A DNA stretch of 64,000 nucleotides from Panacagrimonas sp. (GTDB taxonomy: Bacteria; Pseudomonadota; Gammaproteobacteria; Nevskiales; Nevskiaceae), in contig NZ_JAJFBP010000003.1 in NCBI RefSeq assembly GCF_020697055.1, forward strand, positions 1-64,000, in the 5' to 3' direction. Within the stretch, counting starts at the first letter, position 1. Each line of letters begins with the position of its first letter. The notes beneath the pieces were generated by a model that saw only the letters and a list, made by a program, of their open reading frames with translations, did not search any database and was not told the origin of the DNA. The translations under genes were made by a program, and so were the position numbers. Below are positions 35,805 through 43,063 of this stretch, in pieces.

Positions 35805-36359
35805 TCAGAACTGGCTCGCACGCAGCGCGTAGTCCTTGACCGTCTTGTCCGGGTTGAACTTCACGATCGCGGTGAGCGTGCGGAACGTGCTGGCCATCGA
35901 GCTGCCCGCCGTGCTCTGGCCACCGCTGACGCCGCCGCCACCCTGCACGTTGCCGAAGCCCGCGTTGAGGCTGGCCGCGGCCTGCCATTCCTGGCTCTTG
36001 GTGGCGACGTCGGTCTGGCTGACCGAGCGCTCGTAGATCCAGGTTTCGGTGCCTTCGGCATCGACGGTGGAGATGTTGGGTCCGCCGAACATCTGGATCA
36101 GCTCGTACTGCGTGGTCTTGTTGCGCACGACCACCGCGGTGACGGTGCCGTACGACAACGCGCTGGCGCCGGCCTGGTTGGGCGGCACCACGGGCGGCTT
36201 GGCCGTCACCGCCTGTTCCATCGGTGTATCCGGCGCGCCGGCCGACGCCGGCGGAGCGGACGGTACCGACATGCAGCCCGCGAGCAGCGTCACCGATGCG
36301 AACGCCAGAACCGCGGCCGTACGTGCACGGTCCACGCAAGAAGTGAAATGCGATTTCAT
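35805..36359 (-). CDS. BamE/SmpA-like lipoprotein
   Basis: This 184-residue lipoprotein (lipobox TLLAGC, C29) has a Pro/Ala-rich spacer and then VRNKTTQYELIQMFGGPNISTVDAEGTETWIYE, which has the order of the SmpA/OmlA (BamE) domain: a helix ending in FGxP, then a strand with W-Y. A Gly/Ser-rich insert (NVQGGGGVSGGQSTAGS) interrupts the last strands. It may be an accessory outer membrane lipoprotein rather than the true BamE of the BAM complex, which is usually about 110 residues. It is followed 16 bp later by another lipoprotein gene. Confidence 0.72.
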   Translation of the reverse strand: MKSHFTSCVDRARTAAVLAFASVTLLAGCMSVPSAPPASAGAPDTPMEQAVTAKPPVVPPNQAGASALSYGTVTAVVVRNKTTQYELIQMFGGPNISTVDAEGTETWIYERSVSQTDVATKSQEWQAAASLNAGFGNVQGGGGVSGGQSTAGSSMASTFRTLTAIVKFNPDKTVKDYALRASQF

Positions 36360-36529
36360 GGATGTCCCACCCTCGCGCGTAGAACGCGCCTGCCATCACG
36401 CTTCGAATCGATGCTTTCGATTCACCCAGGCGCGAGATCCTCTTGTCGTTCCACCGGGATCGCGTTCGCGCGGCGCCAGACTAGCAGAAGCTTTTGCACG
36501 CCAGAGGTGCGCTGGTGCACACCCCGACC

Positions 36530-37588
36530 TCAGGCAGATTGCACCTGTTTCCAGGCGAGCTCGGCGAGCGGCTCGACGAACGACGACATCTGCTTGGCAT
36601 GGGCGCTCGCCGCGGTCCCGCGCGCGACGCGACCGCGGATGCCGTGGATGATCGCGGCTAGGCGAAACATGTTGAACGCCATGTAGAAGGCCAGGTTGCC
36701 GACGCCGTTGCGCCCGGTGCGTCGGCAGTAGGCGGCGACGTACTCGGACTCCGACGGGATCCGCAGCGCGTTCAGGTCCGCGCCGACCAATCCCGCGGTG
36801 ATGCCCGGGGGCATGCGGTACATCATCAGGTGGTAGGTGAAGTCGGCCAGTGGATGGCCCAGCGTCGACAGTTCCCAGTCGAGCACCGCCAGCACCTTGG
36901 GCTCGGTGGGGTGGAAGATCATGTTGTCGCAGCGATAGTCGCCGTGAACGATTGCGGCGTCGTCGCCGGGGGGAACGTTCGCCGGGAGCCACTCCACCAG
37001 CTTGTCCATGTCGGCGACGCGGCCGGCGGCGTCGTCAGCGAGGTATTGCTTGGACCAGCGTCCGATCTGGCGCTCGAAGTAGTTGCCGGTCTTGCCGTAG
37101 TCGGCGAGGCCGATCGCGGCGAAGTCGATGGTGTGCAGCTGCGCGATGGTCGCGTTCATCGCGTCGAAATACGCCGCGCGGGTCTCGATCGGCACGTCCG
37201 GAAAACGCGTATCCCAGATCACGCGGCCGTCCACGCAGTCCATCACGTAGAACGCCGTGCCGATCACCGACTCGTCCATGCACAGGCCGAAGGTGCGCGG
37301 GACCGGAAAGCCGACGCCGTGCAGCGCGGTGATGACGCGATATTCGCGATCCACGGCGTGGGCCGAGGCCAGCAACGTGCCGGGCGGCTTGCGGCGCAGC
37401 ACGTAGTTCTGCCCCGGCGTGATCAGCTTGTAGGTCGGATTCGACTGTCCGCCCTTGAACTGCTGGACCGTCAGCGGACCCTGGAAGGCCTCGACGTGGG
37501 CCTCCATCCACGACTGCAACCGCGCCTCGTCGAAGCGATGCTGCTCGCGTACCTCGCCCGTTCCGGAAAATGCGGTCTGCTTGTCCAC
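36530..37588 (-). CDS. Aminoglycoside-phosphotransferase-fold kinase (ACAD10/11 N-domain type)
   Basis: This 352-residue APH-fold protein has the catalytic loop IVHGDYRCDNMIFHP (HGDYRCDN at 215-222) and the metal site VLAVLDWEL (D237) followed by STLGHPLADFTYHL. The sequence resembles the phosphotransferase domain of ACAD10/ACAD11, which phosphorylates 4-hydroxyacyl-CoAs during their breakdown; the bacterial stand-alone forms usually occur with fatty-acid genes. It is not an antibiotic-resistance enzyme by context. It lies 43 bp downstream of mgtE on the same strand. Confidence 0.86.
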   Translation of the reverse strand: MDKQTAFSGTGEVREQHRFDEARLQSWMEAHVEAFQGPLTVQQFKGGQSNPTYKLITPGQNYVLRRKPPGTLLASAHAVDREYRVITALHGVGFPVPRTFGLCMDESVIGTAFYVMDCVDGRVIWDTRFPDVPIETRAAYFDAMNATIAQLHTIDFAAIGLADYGKTGNYFERQIGRWSKQYLADDAAGRVADMDKLVEWLPANVPPGDDAAIVHGDYRCDNMIFHPTEPKVLAVLDWELSTLGHPLADFTYHLMMYRMPPGITAGLVGADLNALRIPSESEYVAAYCRRTGRNGVGNLAFYMAFNMFRLAAIIHGIRGRVARGTAASAHAKQMSSFVEPLAELAWKQVQSA

Positions 37589-37631
37589 GGACTGTCTCTC
37601 TCCAATCGTTCTGGTCGGGCCCGGAGGGTGA

Positions 37632-38975
37632 TTACAGCAGGATCAAGGTGCCCAGGCCCAGGAACAGGAAGAAGCCCATCACGTCGGTGATGGTCGTGAC
37701 GATGACGCTTCCCGCCAGCGCGGGGTCCAGGCCCACGCGCCGCAGCAACAGCGGCACGAGCAGTCCGGCGGTGGCGGCGAACAGCAGGTTGAGCAGCAGC
37801 GCCAGTCCGATCACCAGGCCCAGCGTGGGCGAGAACCACCAGCTGGTGATGGCCGCGACGACCAGCCCCCACAGCAGCCCGTTGATCAGCGACACCGCCA
37901 GTTCCTTGCGCAGCAGCGCGGCGGTGTTGCCGGCTCCCACCTGACCCAAGGCGATGCCGCGCACCATCAGCGCGACGATCTGGTTGGCGGCGATGCCGCC
38001 CATGCTCGCCACGATCGGCATCAACACCGCCAGGGCGACGACCTGTTCGATCGTCGCCTCGAACAATCCCACGACGCGCGCCGCGAAGAAGGCGCTGGCC
38101 AGGTTGATGCCGAGCCACAGCGCACGCCGTCGCGCCGCGAGGTGCACCGGCGCGAACAGATCCTCGTCCTCGTCGACGCCGGCCATCGACAGCAGGTTGT
38201 GCTCGGCATCGGCGCGGATGACGTCGACGACGTCGTCCACGGTGATGCGGCCGACCAGCTTGTGGTCCGGACCGACCACGGGAGCCGATACCAGGTCCGA
38301 GCTCTCGAACTCCTGGGCCACGTCGAGATCGGACATGTCGACCAGCAGCGCCTCGGTGTCGCGATCCATCACTTCGGCCACCGGCTGGTGCGGTTCGCGC
38401 GTCAGGATGCGGTCCAGCGGCAGGCGACCCAGGTAGACGCCGAAGCGGTCCACCACGAACAGCGCATCGGTGTGCGCCGGCAGCTCGCCGCGCATGCGCA
38501 GGTAGCGCATCACGACCTCGAGGCTGACGTCGGGCCGCACCGTCACCGTGTCGGTGTTCATCAGGCCGCCGGCGGTGTCGGGCTCGTGCACCAGCACCGC
38601 TTCCAGGCGGGCACGGTCCGCATCCGACAGCGCCCGCATGACCTGGCGGGTGACCGTCTCGGGCAGCGAGTCGACGAAGTCGGCCAGGTCGTCGATGTCC
38701 AGCTCTTCGGCCGCGGCCACCAGTTCCTCGGCGTCCATCTGCCGGATCAGCCCGTCGCGCACGTCCTCGGGCAGGTGCAGCAGGACCTGGCCGTCATCGG
38801 CCGGGTCGACCATCTCCCAGACGAGGTTGCGCTCGCGCTCGGGCAGCGCCGCCAGCAGGTTGGCCACTTCCGCCGGATTGAGCGAGGCCAGCAGGCGCTT
38901 GACCGGTGCCCAGCGGCCGCTGTCGAGCGCCGCACGCAGGCGGCGAACGCGCGATTCGGCTTCCGAGTTGGCCAT
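37632..38975 (-). CDS. mgtE: Magnesium transporter MgtE
   Basis: This 447-residue MgtE channel has an N-terminal helical domain (about 20-130, LLASLNPAEVANLLAALPERERNLVWEMV), two CBS domains (about 135-255) that sense cytosolic Mg2+, and five TMs in the last 175 residues, including MGGIAANQIVALMVRGIALGQV and the family signature near GNTAALLRKELAVSLINGLLWG. Length is normal. No Mg2+ riboswitch was recognised upstream. Confidence 0.95.
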   Translation of the reverse strand: MANSEAESRVRRLRAALDSGRWAPVKRLLASLNPAEVANLLAALPERERNLVWEMVDPADDGQVLLHLPEDVRDGLIRQMDAEELVAAAEELDIDDLADFVDSLPETVTRQVMRALSDADRARLEAVLVHEPDTAGGLMNTDTVTVRPDVSLEVVMRYLRMRGELPAHTDALFVVDRFGVYLGRLPLDRILTREPHQPVAEVMDRDTEALLVDMSDLDVAQEFESSDLVSAPVVGPDHKLVGRITVDDVVDVIRADAEHNLLSMAGVDEDEDLFAPVHLAARRRALWLGINLASAFFAARVVGLFEATIEQVVALAVLMPIVASMGGIAANQIVALMVRGIALGQVGAGNTAALLRKELAVSLINGLLWGLVVAAITSWWFSPTLGLVIGLALLLNLLFAATAGLLVPLLLRRVGLDPALAGSVIVTTITDVMGFFLFLGLGTLILL

Positions 38976-39119
38976 GGCGAATGGACGACGGCACGGGCAC
39001 GAAAAAGGGTCGCGACCCTAGCCGGTGGAGGGGCATACGTCCAGCGTGGGCGGCGGGTCGGGTTACGCAAGTCTCGAGCCCGTGATCTTGGACGCAGGGT
39101 AGACATTCAGCGGGCGTTG

Positions 39120-39158
39120 CTTCGACAAACCTTTTGTATGGGGTGCAAAACTTCGACA
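39120..39158. promoter_or_regulatory. Candidate operator of the CarH-like regulator
   Basis: CTTCGACA occurs twice on the same strand, at 39120-39127 and 39151-39158 (31 bp apart, about three helical turns). Between them lies the inverted repeat ACAAA-CCT-TTTGT (39125-39137). The last repeat ends 16 bp before the start codon at 39175. MerR/CarH regulators commonly bind and repress their own promoters, so this is a reasonable autoregulatory site, but it is only a pattern. Confidence 0.4.
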
Positions 39159-39174
39159 GGAACTCAGATCGACC

Positions 39175-40149
39175 ATGGACATGCCGACCCGACAAAGACC
39201 GACCACCGAGAGCCCGCGTTGCCCGATCAACGTGGCGGCCCGGCGGTCCGGATTGACTGCCCACGTGATTCGCGCGTGGGAGCGCCGCTACGGCGCGATC
39301 ACGCCGAACCGCTCCACCACCGCCCGCCGTCTGTACTCAGATTGGGAGGTGCAGCGTCTGGTGCTGCTGCGCCAAGCGGTGCAGCTGGGTCATCGGATCA
39401 GCGAGGTCGCCAACCTGCCGATGGAGGAACTCCACGCGCTGGTGGGTCGCGACCAGCTACCCGGGGTCGAGGCCTCGCCGTGCATTCCCTATCCGCATTC
39501 CAAGCTGGTCGAAGTCGCGATCTCGGCGGCTGCGGCGCTGGACAGCCGCGCGTTCCTGCAGGCCCTGCTGCAGGCGACGCGTACGCTGACGGTACCGAAC
39601 CTGTTCGAGGATTTCATCGAGCCGCTGATGATCGAGATCGGCAAGCGCTGGCAGACCGGCAGCCTGCGGGTTGCCAACGAGCACTTCGCCTCGGCCCACC
39701 TGCGCACGTTCCTCGGCGATCTGCTCACGAGCAGCAACGTCGAGCCCACGGGTCCCTGCGTGATCGTGTCGACGCCTTTCGGCCAGGTCCACGAGCTCGG
39801 TGCCGTGATGTCGGCGATCACCGCGCTGCAGGCGGGCTGGGAGACGATCTATCTCGGACCGAGCCTGCCGCCCGAAGAGATCGCGCACGCGGCCCAGACG
39901 CGCAAGGCGCGAGCCGTCGCGCTGAGCGTGTGCCATCCGCAGAGCGATCCGCGCATGGGACCGTTTCTGTCGACGCTGCGAAACCTGCTCCCTTCTTCGG
40001 TGCAGATCTTCGTCGGAGGAAACGCCGCGGCGTCGTACATCGATGCGATCAACGCCAGCCGCGTGAGCGGGCCCACCGCGCTGCGCGACTTCAGGGTCGC
40101 GCTCGCCGGCCTGAACCGGATCGAGCCGCGGTACGACGGCGCGGAGTAG
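39175..40149 (+). CDS. MerR-family regulator with cobalamin-binding domain (CarH/LitR-like)
   Basis: The 324-residue product has an N-terminal MerR winged-helix domain (about 17-85, INVAARRSGLTAHVIRAWERRYGAITPNRS), a four-helix B12-cap domain (about 108-185) with the W-x9-EH signature (W159, E169, H170) and a C-terminal Rossmann B12-binding domain with QVHELG (H206 as the expected lower cobalt ligand) and a late GG (VGGNAA). In CarH/LitR proteins, adenosylcobalamin holds the repressor on DNA in the dark and light releases it. The residue after W159 is Gln; in Thermus CarH it is, as I recall, the His that captures cobalt after light. It is convergent with spoVR. No carotenoid gene is adjacent. 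Confidence 0.9.
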   Translation: MDMPTRQRPTTESPRCPINVAARRSGLTAHVIRAWERRYGAITPNRSTTARRLYSDWEVQRLVLLRQAVQLGHRISEVANLPMEELHALVGRDQLPGVEASPCIPYPHSKLVEVAISAAAALDSRAFLQALLQATRTLTVPNLFEDFIEPLMIEIGKRWQTGSLRVANEHFASAHLRTFLGDLLTSSNVEPTGPCVIVSTPFGQVHELGAVMSAITALQAGWETIYLGPSLPPEEIAHAAQTRKARAVALSVCHPQSDPRMGPFLSTLRNLLPSSVQIFVGGNAAASYIDAINASRVSGPTALRDFRVALAGLNRIEPRYDGAE

Positions 40150-40167
40150 GCGACGCGTCCCGGGCCG

Positions 40168-41679
40168 TCAGACCGGACGGAAGTCGCGCACGCCCACCGG
40201 CTTGCCGCCGTCGTCACAGGTTTCCAGCCGGACCGTGAAGCCCCACAACCGGGACAGGTGCTTGAGCACCTCTTCGGCCTCGGCGGCCAGCGGCCGATTG
40301 CGATGCCGCCGGTGCTGGACCGTCAGCGAGCGATCGCCGCGACGGTCGTAGCGCGTCACCTGGATGTCCGGCACCAGCCAGTCGCGGTTGTACTGGCCGG
40401 CGAACAGCCGGCGCAGTCGCCGATAACCCTGCTCGTTGTGGATGCTGTCGATCGTCAGGTGATCGTCGCTTTCGTGGTCGGCGACCGCGAACAGATGGAA
40501 CTCGCGCATCAGCCGCGGTGACAGGAACTGCGCGATGAAGGACTCGTCCTTGTAGTTCCGCATGGCGAAGTCCAGCACCTTGAGCCAGTCGCCGCCGGCG
40601 ATGTCAGGGAACCACTCGTGATCCTCTGGCGTCGGGTTTTCGCACATGCGACGGATGTCGCTCATCATCGCGAAGCCCAGCGCGTAGGGATTCACGCCGC
40701 CGTAGCCGCGCTGGTCGTAGCCGCGCTGCGTGATGACGTTGGTGTGCGACTGCAGGCACTCGAGCATGAAGCCCGTGTCCACCAGCCCGCGATCGAACAG
40801 GCGATTGAGCAGGGTGTAGTGCCAGAACGTGGCCCAGCCCTCGTTCATGACCTTGGTCTGGCCCTGCGGATAGAAGTACTGCGCCATCTTGCGCGTGATG
40901 CGTACCAGTTCGCGCTGCCACGGTTCGAGCTTTGGCGCGTGCTTCTCGACGAAGTAGAGCAGGTTCTCCTGCGGTTCCGGCGGGAACGGCGCCTCGCTCG
41001 CCTTGTGCGTGCCCTTGCGCTTCTGCGGCACGGTGCGCCAGATGTCGTCGAAGCGTTTCCAGTTGTATTCCTCGCGCTCGCGCACGCGGTTCTGCTCCTC
41101 CTCGGCGGAGAGCTGCGGCGGCTGGCGATAGCGATCGATGCCGTGGCTCATCAGCGCGTGGCAGGAGTCGAGCGTCTCCTCGACCGCCTGCATGCCGTGG
41201 CGCTCCTCGCACTCGAGCACGTACTTACGCGCGAACACCATGTAATCGATGATCGAGTCCGCGTTGGTCCACTGGCGGAACAGGTAGTTGTTCTTGAAGA
41301 AGCTGTTGTGGCCATAGCAGGCGTGCGCGATCACCAGCGCCTGCATCGCCATCGTGTTCTCCTCCATCAGGTAGGAGATGCACGGGTTGGAGTTGATGAC
41401 GATCTCGTAGGCCAGGCCGCGCGCGCCCTTGCGATAGAGATCCTCGTTGCGGATGAATTCCTTGCCGTAGCTCCAGTGCGGATAGCCGATCGGCAGACCC
41501 ACGGAGGCGTAGGCGTCGAGCATCTGCTCGCTGGCGATGATCTCGATCTGGTTGGGATAGGTGTCGAGCTTGAATTCGTTGTGCGCGATGTCGCGGATCG
41601 CCGCGTCGTAGCGCTGGATCAGGTCGAACGTCCACTCGGCGCCGGTGGACAGGTAGCCGGGACTGCCGTCGGCACTCAT
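40168..41679 (-). CDS. SpoVR family protein
   Basis: This 503-residue SpoVR/YcgB-family protein contains YPNQIEIIASEQMLDAYASVGLP near the N-terminus, SNPCISYLMEENTMAMQ, YGHNSFFKNNYLF and, later, NEGWATFWHYTLLNRL, all highly conserved in the family. SpoVR is needed for spore cortex formation in Bacillus but is widespread in non-sporulating bacteria, where it is co-transcribed with prkA and yeaH as a stress/stationary-phase unit; the biochemical role is unknown. Its ATG overlaps the yeaH stop (ATGA). Confidence 0.95.
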   Translation of the reverse strand: MSADGSPGYLSTGAEWTFDLIQRYDAAIRDIAHNEFKLDTYPNQIEIIASEQMLDAYASVGLPIGYPHWSYGKEFIRNEDLYRKGARGLAYEIVINSNPCISYLMEENTMAMQALVIAHACYGHNSFFKNNYLFRQWTNADSIIDYMVFARKYVLECEERHGMQAVEETLDSCHALMSHGIDRYRQPPQLSAEEEQNRVREREEYNWKRFDDIWRTVPQKRKGTHKASEAPFPPEPQENLLYFVEKHAPKLEPWQRELVRITRKMAQYFYPQGQTKVMNEGWATFWHYTLLNRLFDRGLVDTGFMLECLQSHTNVITQRGYDQRGYGGVNPYALGFAMMSDIRRMCENPTPEDHEWFPDIAGGDWLKVLDFAMRNYKDESFIAQFLSPRLMREFHLFAVADHESDDHLTIDSIHNEQGYRRLRRLFAGQYNRDWLVPDIQVTRYDRRGDRSLTVQHRRHRNRPLAAEAEEVLKHLSRLWGFTVRLETCDDGGKPVGVRDFRPV

Positions 41680-42929
41680 AACACGGCCTCCTTCTTGAAC
41701 AACTCACGCAGTACGGGATAAACCTCGTTGCGCGAGGTGACGCTCTTCATCGCGAACTTCGGCGAATCGATGCGGGCGTAGGCGTAGGACAGCGGGCTGG
41801 TGTGGTCCGCGTCGTCCGGCACCTCGATATAGGCGTAGTAGCGGCACAGCGGCAGCAGCTGGTCCGCCAGAAGTGCGCGGCTCTTTTCCGGATCGGCTCC
41901 GAACGCATCGCCATCCGAGACCTGCGCGCCATAGATGTTGTAGCCGTCCTGCGGATAGCGCGCCTCGATGATCTCGCTCATCAGCTTGAGCGCCGATTGC
42001 ACCACCGTGCCGCCGCTCTGCGCGTCGTGGAAGAAGCGCTGCTCGTCGACTTCCTCGGCATTGTCGGTATGGCGTATGAAGACGATCTCGACCTTCTCGT
42101 ACTTGCGCGACAAGAACAGGTACAGAAGCGTGAAGAAGCGTTTCGCCAGATCCTTCTTGTCCTCGGTCATCGACGCGGACACGTCCATCAGGCAGAACAT
42201 CACCGCGCGCGAAATCGGCTGCGGAACCTTGATGCGATGGCGGAACCGCAGATCGATGTCGTCGAGAAACGGAATGCGCGAGATGCGATCACGCAGCTTG
42301 GCGATCTCGGTCTCGATGGCCGCGCGTGCGACCAGATCGTCTTCCTTGGCCTCGGCTTCCTCAAGCTCCGCGATCTCCCGGTGCAGCGGCGACGCAAGCG
42401 CGATCTTGCGGGCCATCGCGTTGCGCAGCGATCGCGGCACCGACAGATTCGCGGGGACGCCGCTCGGGGTGTAGCCCGCGCGCTGCAGCTTGAAATCCTT
42501 GATCTCGGTGACGAAGTTGCGCACCAGGTGCGGCAGTTCGAGATCGTCGAAGAACAGATTCATGAACTCTTCGCGCGACAGCGTGAAGATGAAATCGTCC
42601 TGCGTGCTCTCGCCGCCGCCTTCGCCGGATCCGCCGCCACCACCGCCCTGACCCTTCGGGCGCGGGAGCCGGTCACCCTGGTTGTACGAGTGGTTGCCCG
42701 GGTGCACGTATTCGTGGTCGCCGCCCGGGCCGTGCCGGAAACTGGGTTCCTTGATGTCGCGGGTCGGGATGCCGACCTCACCGCCCTGCTCCATGTCGGT
42801 GATGCCACGCCGGGCAACGAGGTCGCTGACGGCGCGCTTGATCTGCTCCTTGTAGCGGCGGATGAAGCGCGAGCGGTTGACCGCACTCTTGTTGCGGTCG
42901 TTGAGGCGGCGGTCGATGACGATGGACAT
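41676..42929 (-). CDS. yeaH: YeaH/YhbH family protein (DUF444)
   Basis: This 417-residue DUF444 protein has a basic N-terminus (IDRRLNDRNKSAVNRSRFIRRYKEQIKRAV), a Gly-rich linker (about 90-108) and a C-terminal von Willebrand A-like part with a MIDAS-type motif FCLMDVSASMTEDKK. It is the usual middle member of prkA-yeaH-spoVR. The only Shine-Dalgarno-like bases (AGTAGG) sit between the ATG and the first arm of a large hairpin, so its translation may depend on that structure. Confidence 0.94.
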   Translation of the reverse strand: MSIVIDRRLNDRNKSAVNRSRFIRRYKEQIKRAVSDLVARRGITDMEQGGEVGIPTRDIKEPSFRHGPGGDHEYVHPGNHSYNQGDRLPRPKGQGGGGGGSGEGGGESTQDDFIFTLSREEFMNLFFDDLELPHLVRNFVTEIKDFKLQRAGYTPSGVPANLSVPRSLRNAMARKIALASPLHREIAELEEAEAKEDDLVARAAIETEIAKLRDRISRIPFLDDIDLRFRHRIKVPQPISRAVMFCLMDVSASMTEDKKDLAKRFFTLLYLFLSRKYEKVEIVFIRHTDNAEEVDEQRFFHDAQSGGTVVQSALKLMSEIIEARYPQDGYNIYGAQVSDGDAFGADPEKSRALLADQLLPLCRYYAYIEVPDDADHTSPLSYAYARIDSPKFAMKSVTSRNEVYPVLRELFKKEAVL

Positions 42930-42938
42930 GGCCTACTA

Positions 42939-43055
42939 CGGGACTCGGGACTCGGGACTCGGGACTCGTGGTGACGGGACCCGATGGAGACGACCAAGCC
43001 CCCGAATGACCCGGATGCGCTTTTCCGAGTCCCGAGTCCCGAGTCCCGAGTCCCG
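42939..43055. repeat. Inverted array of four heptamers (GGGACTC) between prkA and yeaH
   Basis: The left arm C(GGGACTC)x4G spans 42939-42968 and the right arm C(GAGTCCC)x4G spans 43026-43055. The arms are perfect 30-bp complements around a 57-nt loop. The element fills almost all of the 134 bp between prkA and yeaH and ends 10 nt from the yeaH start. Repeats of short G/C-rich units in intergenic regions are known from Xanthomonadales, but I cannot name this one. Confidence 0.9.
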
Positions 43056-43063
43056 ACGGTTGT

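Noticed and set aside
36530..37588. Aminoglycoside resistance kinase
   Set aside because: The APH fold is present, but the sequence follows the ACAD10/11-type acyl phosphotransferase pattern and context is not that of a resistance gene.
38976..39174. Cobalamin riboswitch in front of the B12-binding regulator
   Set aside because: No B12-box-like segment was seen; only short repeats near the start codon.
42939..43055. CRISPR array
   Set aside because: The repeats are contiguous 7-mers with no spacers and are arranged as an inverted pair.
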